From Folioceros fuciformis (Eukaryota; Anthocerotophyta; Anthocerotopsida; Anthocerotales), in contig JBNGIO010005925.1 of the NCBI GenBank assembly GCA_049999805.1, positions 62,059-126,058 on the forward strand: a DNA stretch of 64,000 bases, written 5' to 3'. Below are positions 57,080 through 64,000 of the stretch, one piece after another. Numbering within the stretch: position 1 is the stretch's first letter; each line of letters opens with the position of its first letter. Below the pieces are notes generated by a model. It made no database searches, was not told the origin of the DNA, and saw only the letters and a list, made by a program, of their open reading frames with translations. Made by a program: the position numbers and the translations under genes.

Positions 57080-57533
57080 TTACAACCACATTGGTTCAAG
57101 ACTTTCTAAGTACACGCCATCCAATCCTCCCAATCTCTTGCTTCAATAGTAGCATTATGTCCTTTTAACACTCTACTATTATAGTAAACATAGACAAGCA
57201 TATCAATCAACCCTGTCCACCATGGTTCTAGCTCTATTACTACGCTAAACATGTTTCTTTCTCTATTATTACGCTAAACATGTTTCTTTCCCCTTCTATT
57301 GCAATTGGAGGAATGCTCAACAACTTTTTTGCTACATCTCCAAGTTGCGGACATTCCTCTCCACATGCTTCCCAGCACTCCACATTGTTATATATCAACC
57401 CTTCTTGAAAATGTAGTTCTTTGTCAATACATAACTTACCAAGTCTAAGGCAATAACGATTGAACTGCAACAAAACACAATGAGCTTCACTAGTATTAGA
57501 TGCCAATGCCTTTATGATATGCTCACCTTTCAA
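57080..57533 (-). mobile_element. hAT transposase C-terminal relic
   Basis: The minus strand reads a hAT-family C-terminal (dimerisation) region: a run with HCVLLQFNRYC, then WEACGEECPQLGDVAKKLLS, then IPPIAIEGERNMFS, and after an interrupting duplication (57,230-57,291) a second piece MLVYVYYNSRVLKGH ending in EARDWEDW. Known hAT elements have LAxxVLSIPxSxAxxERNxS followed by LVYVxYNxRL, in this order. Stops and the internal duplication show it is dead. The zinc-finger and catalytic parts were not found. Confidence 0.75.
57230..57291. repeat. Tandem duplication of about 33 bp
   Basis: CTCTATTACTACGCTAAACA and the following TGTTTCTTT occur twice in a row with one mismatch. The duplication lies inside the hAT relic and separates its two readable blocks. 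Confidence 0.85.
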
Positions 57534-57540
57534 CCTATCA

Positions 57541-59028
57541 GCTACAAAAAAATGTCAGGCAATCTATCAACAAGAGAAATGCCAATCATGACTCATAATC
57601 CTGGTAGCTTGCGATAAGTAGGCCATTTAGGATTAGTGGTGGGCACGGTGCTGTCCTATCAAGCACCTACCCCAGTCGAATTCCAGCAAACGTTCCCCTC
57701 GACAGTTTGGGAAGGAATCCCTACTCGTTTCTAAGGCAAATGCACTAGAGAAAAGCATGTCGTTTTCTATCAAACTCCTGTGATGAGAACGAGTGGGGTT
57801 CCTGAGCTATGGGCTGATCGATTGTTGTTCAGGATGACGATATTCTTGTGATGAGTCCCGTGCCCGCTTGACATCTTTTATACCTACTCCTACCCAATCT
57901 CCCATGCTAAGGAGGTGGACCCTTTTGCATGGGCAAGACAGTAGAAGTGGGCAAACATGCAACACAGACCGTGTTGCCAATTTGGACATTAAGCTTGATC
58001 TTAGTGTTTTTGGCTTACAATAAGTTTGGTTGCTAATCCCGCAGGTTATGTACGATGTGGGTGTGAGATGTACAAATTTTAATTTGTTTGAATGTGAATT
58101 TTTCAAAGCAAGTAGGTGCATGTAATCCACATGGCTCCTTAAAGACTAAAAAAGCATTTATGCCCCATAATCTAATGTTCATGTACCTTTCAAGAATGTT
58201 ATGCCCCATAATCAAATGTTCATATACCTTTAAAGAATCTACTCGTTAGAGCAGACATTGTTGTCTTTGCTAGTGCCATTTTGTTCTAATCCACTTTGGT
58301 TTTTGCTATGTCTTCACTATCCAAAGGTTGACACAAGTTGTTGATTAGTTACTAGCCTTTTTTTCTATGGTGTCTCTAATTTTTGTCTTCATCCTCCTAA
58401 TACTCAAAGATACCACTTGAGCTTTGAGACAAATTTTCTCAATTATAGATATATCTCCTTCACTCAAAGTTGGATTGCACCTCCTTATGGAGGGTTGAAG
58501 GAGAGCTCTTCCAATGCATTTAGTGAAAACCTTAAATTCATGTATGATTCGCATTAGGGACTAGCAATGCGTATTGGGAAGTTAGCATGAATGTCAATAA
58601 AATTTCGAGCACACAGGAAAGCAGCCAAGGTCACTATACAACTCCCAAACAACAATCCAACTCCTAATCTCCCTCTTTGAAAAATGTTTTTCAAGAATAT
58701 TCTAGAAAATGCACTATAACTATTGCATGTACTGTACTGTAACGAGGATAACAATGATTGGTACACTCGGTTTTGAAATAAAACTCTACCCTGAAAAGGT
58801 GAATTTGGTGACGCAACGAAAAATATTCCATGGACTTCACATTCGAATAGAAATCTCGGGTGAGCTCTTCAGTCGTGGTGTGTCTCGTCGGAGGTCCTGT
58901 CGGGCGAGCTCCTGCGGAGCAATGGCTGTCTGGAGGCTGGCTGGTGTTCTCGGAAGAGCTGGCGCTGGGTTGAGTTTAACGACCCTGCTGTTGGAAGACC
59001 AGAAAGGCGTCAGAGCTCTTGTGATAGC
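57541..59028. other. Gene-free AT-rich stretch upstream of PPR gene 3
   Basis: No supported gene. It holds a 41-bp tandem duplication (58,158-58,239). Its right end is the promoter and 5' UTR of PPR gene 3; an overlapping frame near 58,922 starts MAVWRLAGVLGRAGAGL, which looks like a targeting peptide but is not in the PPR frame. Confidence 0.5.
58158..58239. repeat. 41-bp tandem duplication
   Basis: TTATGCCCCATAATCTAATG and the following TTCATGTACCTTTCAAGAATG occur twice, with a few substitutions in the second copy. Confidence 0.9.
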
Positions 59029-62000
59029 ATGGCTGCCTGGAGACAGATCTCGCAGCGAGGTCGTCACCAGGAGCTATTTGGGCGACAAGGTTTTCGGGAC
59101 TCGGCAGCTTGGCAACTTCATAACAGCCTCCGTTCATCTGGTGCCCCGCAGGTCGAGGTGGATTGTCACACCTCCCGTTGGCACTGGAGCTTGCCGGATG
59201 ATGCTGCGCCTGGCAGGTGTGAAGGATACGAAGGGAGCGTAGGCGCTGGCACCGTGAGCGAGCTATGTTGTCAGGGGCATCTCTATGAGGCTGTTGAGGC
59301 TTTGGGAGTTTTGGTGCAGAGGGGGGATTTCGTTTCCAAGTCTCTTTTTTACACTGTGCTCAAGAGATGTACGGTGGACAAGAACCTTGTTCTCGGTCGT
59401 CGGGTCCATGCTTTTACTGTTAAAATGGGGCACCAGTCAGACACGTTCCTGTGCAACCACATTCTGCGAATGTACACTTCTCATGGCAGGTTGCAAGACG
59501 CCATGGATGTGCTTGCTCTGGTTGGCAAGCCAGATGCGTACACTTGGTCTGCCATTATCTCTGCGCATGTTAAAGAAGGAGAGGGCGAAGGGGCCATAGA
59601 GCTATATCGGCTGATGCGTAGGTCAAGTGTGAGGCCGGATGGCCATGTTTTCGTGGCGGCTCTTCAGGCCTGTACAAGGGGAGCAGACTTGACTACTGGG
59701 CGGCATCTGCATGCAGATGTGTTGGCTAGTGGGGTAGAGCATGACTTGTTTGTTTGCAATTGCTTGGTCGACATGTATGGAAGGTGTGGCAGCTTGGAAG
59801 ACGCCCGACGAGTGTTTGATGGCCTGGGTCTGAAAGACGTGGTGACGTGGAATTCCATGATATCTGCGTATTCCCACCATGGAATGGGGCATGAAGCATT
59901 CCTTTTGTATAGTGCCATGCAGAACGATGGTGCCGCCGTACCCGATTGTGTGACATTTGTGTGCCTCTTGCAGGCATGTGCAAGTGTGGGCGATTTGGGT
60001 TTGGTGACGGGCAGGCAGCTTCATGCAGAGATTAGAGAAGCAGGTCATCAAGCTGATGCATTTGTTGCAAACAGTTTGGTATCCATGTATGCTAAGTGTG
60101 GCAGCTTGGAGGACGCACGCGAATTATTCCACGGTCTCAGGAAGAAAGATGTGGTGACATGGAATGCAATGATAGCAGGGTGTTCCAAGCAGGGCATGGG
60201 CCAGGAAGCCCTTCGTCTTTACAACGAAGCGCAAGAATGTGGCGTGGCTGCGCCTGATCGGGTGACATTTCTGTGCCTCCTGCAAGCATGTGCAAATGTT
60301 GGCAACTCGGCTCTGGAGAAGGGGAAACAGCTGCATGCCCAGGTTGAAGAACGGGCATATGGAGCTGATGTGTTTGTTGCCAACAGTTTGGTTAACATGT
60401 ATGCAAAGTGTGGCAGCTTGGAAGATGCTAAGAGATTGTTTGACGGACTTGTTCAAAGAGATGCAGTGACATGGAATGCCATGATAGCAGGTTTTTCTCG
60501 CCAGGGCATGGGCCAGGAAGCTCTTTACCTCTACAGTGAAATGCAAGAACAGGGCTTGGCTGAACCTGATAATGTGACATTTCTTTGCCTCCTTCAAGCA
60601 TGTGCAAGTGTGGGCACCACTGCTTTGGAGCTGGGGAGACGATTTCACGAGCAGATTAGAGAACAAGAGTACCATGATAATTCATCTGTTGCCAGCAGTT
60701 TGGTGAACATGTACGCAAAGTGTGGCAGCGTGGAAGATGCACGGAGAGTTTTTGAGGGACTTGGTCCCAAAAATGTGGTAACGTGGACGGCTCTCATTTC
60801 AGGATATTCTCAGCATGGAATGGTCCAGGAGATGCATGATTTGTACAACGCTATGCTACACGAAGGCATTGTCGTGGTGGATTCCGTGTCATTTGTGTGC
60901 CTCCTGCAGGCATGTTCACGTATCGGTAGTCCAGGTCTCGAGATGGGCAAGCAGCTTCATGCTCAAATTAGGGATCGAGGACTTCAAGCTGATGTCTCTG
61001 TAGCCAGCGCTTTGCTGAACATGTATGCTAAGTGTGGCAGCTTAGAAGACGCAGAGGAAGTGTTCAACGGTTTTGGTGAGAAAAATGCCATGATGTGCAA
61101 TGTTATGATAGCAGGGTATTGCCAGGAGGGCATGGGCCAGCAAGCCCTTAGTCTTTACATTGCAATGCAAGAAGAAGATGTGGCTTTACTTGATGCCATG
61201 ACGTTTGTGTGCCTCCTGCAGGCGTGTGCTGTTGTGGGCAACTCCTCTCTGGAAATAGGAGTTCGGCTGCATATGCAAATCAGAGAACGAGGGTATCAAG
61301 CTGATGTGTTTGTATCGAGCAGTTTGGTGAACATGTATGCCAAGTGTGGCAGTGTGGAAAACGCACAGAAAGTGTTTGAAGAACTTGGTCAGAAAAATGT
61401 GGTAACATATAATGCTATGATAGCAGGCTTTGTCCACGAGGGTATGGTCCAGGAAGCCCTTCGTGTCTACTCTGCTATGCTAGAAGAAGGAATTAGTTAT
61501 CCGGACTCCGTCACATTCGTGTGCCTCTTGCAGGCAATTGCAAGTTTGGGCAGCCCGGCTTTGGAGATGGGGAAGTCTCTTCATGCGGAAATCAGAAAAA
61601 GAGGAGATGAGGCTGACGTTTTTGTGGCAGGCAGTTTGATAAGCATGTATACAAAGTGTGGCAAATTGGAGGACGCACGCACAATATTTGATGGGCTTGG
61701 TAAGAAGGATGTAGGTACATGGAATGCCATGATAGCTGGGTTTTCCCAGCAGGGTATGGGCCATGAAGCCCTTGGTCTTTACGGTGCTATGCTAGATGAA
61801 GGCTTGGCTGGACCTGATTCTGTGACATTTGCATGCCTGTTGCAAGCCTGTGCAAGTGTAGGCAGGCCAGCATTGGAGGCGGGCAAGAAGCTTCACGCAC
61901 GGATCAGAGCACAAGGACATGAAGGTGATGAATTTGTAGTTAGCAGTTTGGTGAACATGTATGCAAAGTGTGGCAGCTTGGAGGACTCTCGGAGAGTGTT

Positions 62001-62973
62001 TGACACACTGAGTAAGAAAGACGCAGTGACCTGGACAGCTATGATAGGGGGGTATTCACAGCAGGGTATGGGCCAAGAGGCCCTTATTCTCTTCCATGTT
62101 ATGCAAGAGGAAGGCATTGCAGTAGCAGATCACGTGACATTTGTATGCCTACTGCGAGCATGTGCAAATTTGGCAGCTTTGCATCTGGGAAGGCAGTTAC
62201 ATGCTCAGATTGAAGAACAGTGGCTGCAAACTGATTTATCTGTCGCAGGCAGTTTGATAAACATGTACGCAAAGTCTGGAAGTATAATGGAGGCACAACA
62301 GGTCTTTGATGCCTTGCCGGAAAGAGATGTTATTTCCTGGAGTGCATTGATTGCAGGCTACACCTGTCAAGGAGACAGTGACATGGTCTTTGAGTTGGTA
62401 CAAAGAATGATAGAGGATGGCATACAGCCAGTCAACGTCACATTTCTCAGTGTACTAACAGTGTGCAGTCATGCGGGTCTTGTCAACAAGGGGAGAGTGT
62501 ACTTTGATGTTATGAGCAGGCACTATTACATCTCTCCCAGTGTCGAGCACTACACTTGCATGGTGGATCTCCTGGGCCGTGCAGGGTTACTGGATGATGC
62601 CCTGGGTCTAGTAAGTACGATGGCTGTAGTCCCCAACGCTGCAGTCTGGCACACACTGATGGGTGCTTGTCGTATATGGAGCAATGTCGAGGTGGGTCGC
62701 CTTGCTTTTGATGAAGCCGTGAAGTTAGATAAGCGAGATGCTTCAGCACATGTACTTATGTCCAACATATACAGCGGTGCTCAGATGTGGGAGCAGGCAC
62801 AGGAGATTCAGGCCAGGAGATTAAGGAACAGGGCGTGGAAGCTACCGGGTCAGAGCTGGTGGACTGACATGGACGGACTTGTGCATAGTTTTTGGGTTGG
62901 CCGTGACCAGCATCTATCGACTGACAACGACACCGTGGAGCATTCTAGAAAGGTGTCCGCCATCACCTCTTAA
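59029..62973 (+). CDS. Large PLS-class PPR protein, E subgroup (gene 3)
   Basis: Intronless gene for a 1,314-residue PPR protein, a likely sequence-specific organelle RNA-binding factor. It has about ten PLS triplets. The ATG of each MY(A/G)KCGSxEDA block falls at 59,773, 60,085, 60,397, 60,709, 61,021, 61,333, 61,645 and 61,957: seven successive intervals of exactly 312 nt (104 residues), longer than the usual 101-102 because of two to three extra residues in the LQACASVGxxALExGxxLHA segment. The next interval is 306. Units are very alike in protein and DNA, which points to recent unit amplification. The C-terminus has EHYTCMVDLLGRAG, then E1/E2 motifs (HVLMSNIYSGAQMWEQA, PGQSWWTDMDGLVHSFWVG) and no DYW domain. 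ATG 59,029 opens the frame; the first about 70 residues are Arg/Ser/Gln-rich and could be a transit peptide. PPR-derived debris follows the gene. Confidence 0.94.
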   Translation: MAAWRQISQRGRHQELFGRQGFRDSAAWQLHNSLRSSGAPQVEVDCHTSRWHWSLPDDAAPGRCEGYEGSVGAGTVSELCCQGHLYEAVEALGVLVQRGDFVSKSLFYTVLKRCTVDKNLVLGRRVHAFTVKMGHQSDTFLCNHILRMYTSHGRLQDAMDVLALVGKPDAYTWSAIISAHVKEGEGEGAIELYRLMRRSSVRPDGHVFVAALQACTRGADLTTGRHLHADVLASGVEHDLFVCNCLVDMYGRCGSLEDARRVFDGLGLKDVVTWNSMISAYSHHGMGHEAFLLYSAMQNDGAAVPDCVTFVCLLQACASVGDLGLVTGRQLHAEIREAGHQADAFVANSLVSMYAKCGSLEDARELFHGLRKKDVVTWNAMIAGCSKQGMGQEALRLYNEAQECGVAAPDRVTFLCLLQACANVGNSALEKGKQLHAQVEERAYGADVFVANSLVNMYAKCGSLEDAKRLFDGLVQRDAVTWNAMIAGFSRQGMGQEALYLYSEMQEQGLAEPDNVTFLCLLQACASVGTTALELGRRFHEQIREQEYHDNSSVASSLVNMYAKCGSVEDARRVFEGLGPKNVVTWTALISGYSQHGMVQEMHDLYNAMLHEGIVVVDSVSFVCLLQACSRIGSPGLEMGKQLHAQIRDRGLQADVSVASALLNMYAKCGSLEDAEEVFNGFGEKNAMMCNVMIAGYCQEGMGQQALSLYIAMQEEDVALLDAMTFVCLLQACAVVGNSSLEIGVRLHMQIRERGYQADVFVSSSLVNMYAKCGSVENAQKVFEELGQKNVVTYNAMIAGFVHEGMVQEALRVYSAMLEEGISYPDSVTFVCLLQAIASLGSPALEMGKSLHAEIRKRGDEADVFVAGSLISMYTKCGKLEDARTIFDGLGKKDVGTWNAMIAGFSQQGMGHEALGLYGAMLDEGLAGPDSVTFACLLQACASVGRPALEAGKKLHARIRAQGHEGDEFVVSSLVNMYAKCGSLEDSRRVFDTLSKKDAVTWTAMIGGYSQQGMGQEALILFHVMQEEGIAVADHVTFVCLLRACANLAALHLGRQLHAQIEEQWLQTDLSVAGSLINMYAKSGSIMEAQQVFDALPERDVISWSALIAGYTCQGDSDMVFELVQRMIEDGIQPVNVTFLSVLTVCSHAGLVNKGRVYFDVMSRHYYISPSVEHYTCMVDLLGRAGLLDDALGLVSTMAVVPNAAVWHTLMGACRIWSNVEVGRLAFDEAVKLDKRDASAHVLMSNIYSGAQMWEQAQEIQARRLRNRAWKLPGQSWWTDMDGLVHSFWVGRDQHLSTDNDTVEHSRKVSAITS

Positions 62974-63048
62974 GTTTGTGGAATGTCCTCTGTAACGGGT
63001 GTCCCTTCTGCCGACATAAGCAAGGATTGGTGCTCCAGGGCTAGAGAT

Positions 63049-63200
63049 CGACAATGAGCATTATGCAGAAGTTAAGGAAAAAGGATTTTGTTGTAGCCAG
63101 CGTTGTTTGAACACGTTTGCACGCTTTGGAAGGTATAGAGAACGAGGTACTGGGTCGAAAAGACTTGGGAATATGGAATGCCATGACGCCAGGGTGTGCG
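63049..63200 (+). pseudogene. Degenerate PPR repeat fragment
   Basis: Reading with stops and shifts gives DFVVAS, then a decayed LVNMYAKCGSLE-like stretch (TRLHALEG), then VLGRKDLGIWNAM, the order of an S-to-P junction in PPR gene 3 (DVFVASSLVN...GLGxKDVxTWNAMIAG). It is too short and broken to be coding. Confidence 0.7.
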
Positions 63201-63744
63201 CCTAGGCCGGGTTGGGGGTCAAGAATTGCCGTCCCCAGATAACAGTATCGTCGGATTCATTCTTGGTTTTAGCCTCGGAGTTTACGATGCCCTGTTTTAA
63301 CAGGTCATGAAAGGTACATGGGACGTTGATGCCTCGAGGTCTGACAATTGTTTTCCCCAGATGAAAAGCAAGGCCGCACAGCCTGTGCAGTAATGAGCAC
63401 ATCAGGTATTTGTTGAGCCCATTGCCTTCGCCCACTTCCACTGGTTATCAGGCTGCAGTCAGTTAAATGGTGGTGGTGCGGTTCGTTAACAGGTGCACGC
63501 CCTGCGGTCTACGACGCCCACATTTGCTTCTGGGTCGAAGTTTTGTAGAGCATAGCATTGCAATCAGCTTACCTGGTAAAGAAAGGGTGGAAGGACTCTA
63601 AAGACATGGTACAGGAACTTGAACAGATCTTGAATTCCATTCGACATGGTAAGGTTATGCGTAGGTGTCGACTGGTTTTTGTGAACTGAGCAGGGAATTC
63701 CGTAGCATTACACATTGCACACTGGGCTCAAGATGATTACACAA
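63201..63744. other. Gene-free stretch between PPR fragments
   Basis: No supported gene. It may contain further decayed PPR sequence, but nothing is readable. Confidence 0.4.
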
Positions 63745-63749
63745 AATGC

Positions 63750-63843
63750 TGCAGCACATGTACTTTTGTCCAACATATACAGCGGTGCTCAGATGTGGGA
63801 GCAGTCACAGGAGATGCAGGCCAGGAGATTAAAGAACACGCCA
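63750..63843 (+). pseudogene. Duplicated fragment of the PPR gene 3 E-domain
   Basis: About 90 bp nearly identical to 62,742-62,834 inside PPR gene 3 (encoding AHVLMSNIYSGAQMWEQAQE in the gene). The copy has a few substitutions and no adjoining repeats. It is a local duplication relic, probably with the degenerate fragment at 63,049-63,200 the remains of a second, decayed PPR copy. Confidence 0.88.
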
Positions 63844-64000
63844 TGATGCATGTGCATGAGCAGCACCTTCCAATGCTTTCTTGTTCAATTCCTAAACCCT
63901 AACCCCTTTCTAATTTCTTATCCTTCTTCTATCAACTTCCGTGCTTAAATACAAATGAGACGGTTATTTGCTTGCCGTCAGCATTTGCAAGTACAAGCAT
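63844..64000. other. End of window, no gene seen
   Basis: Gene-free DNA with one CCTAAACCCTAACCCC telomere-like motif at about 63,892-63,907. Confidence 0.5.

Noticed and set aside
58922-59242. MAVWRLAGVLGRAGAGL start as an alternative N-terminus for PPR gene 3
   Set aside because: It is in a different frame from the PPR repeats and no in-phase splice was found to join it.

Overview
The window is nuclear DNA of a land plant. It carries split genes with many short GT-AG introns (mostly about 60-250 bp), plastid-targeted proteins (a Tat-dependent thylakoid-lumen FKBP, a plastid-type TruB), plant-type families (AMT2 ammonium transporter, CYP40, ZIFL transporter) and three intronless PLS-class PPR genes ending in E domains. 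Interstitial TTTAGGG motifs are also plant-like. Large PLS-type PPR proteins next to compact genes suggest a seed-free plant (lycophyte, fern or bryophyte); the exact group is inference. Exon chains below were built by hand from splice sites, reading phase and family similarity. Every completed chain is in frame from ATG to stop.

Layout. 1-6,870 is repeat-rich and gene-poor: a 21-bp minisatellite, a decayed Ty3/gypsy integrase fused to a PHD-finger relic, and a broken intron-containing copy of ribosomal protein eL20. 6,871-8,871 (-) is AMT2. 8,872-13,613 is mostly simple repeat, with a long CCTGA array. 13,614-14,905 (-) is the lumenal FKBP, divergent from PPR gene 1 (15,531-18,368, +), which is tail-to-tail with PPR gene 2 (18,460-21,168, -). 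A run of minus-strand genes follows: TruB pseudouridine synthase, CYP40, monofunctional homoserine dehydrogenase, a small two-membrane-span protein, a ZIFL-type MFS transporter, the NatA auxiliary subunit NAA15 (26 exons) and a small predicted plastid membrane protein. The last is divergent from a pirin (46,000-47,657, +), followed by a TIC32-like SDR (48,942-50,690, +), an intron-containing gene built from a transposase-like DNA-binding region (52,830-54,521, +), and a HAD nucleotidase-like gene cut by an assembly gap (55,545-56,255, -). An AT-rich stretch with a hAT transposase relic precedes PPR gene 3 (59,029-62,973, +), whose repeats keep an exact 312-nt period. Degenerate PPR fragments lie behind it.

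The genes do not form one pathway. Housekeeping functions (protein folding, N-terminal acetylation, Thr/Met synthesis, RNA modification) sit beside organelle RNA-editing-type PPR genes and transposon debris. The most unusual items are the transposase-derived gene, the PHD-bearing gypsy relic and the periodic PPR3 array. I did not find an obviously new multi-gene system. No tRNA or rRNA gene was recognised by eye.
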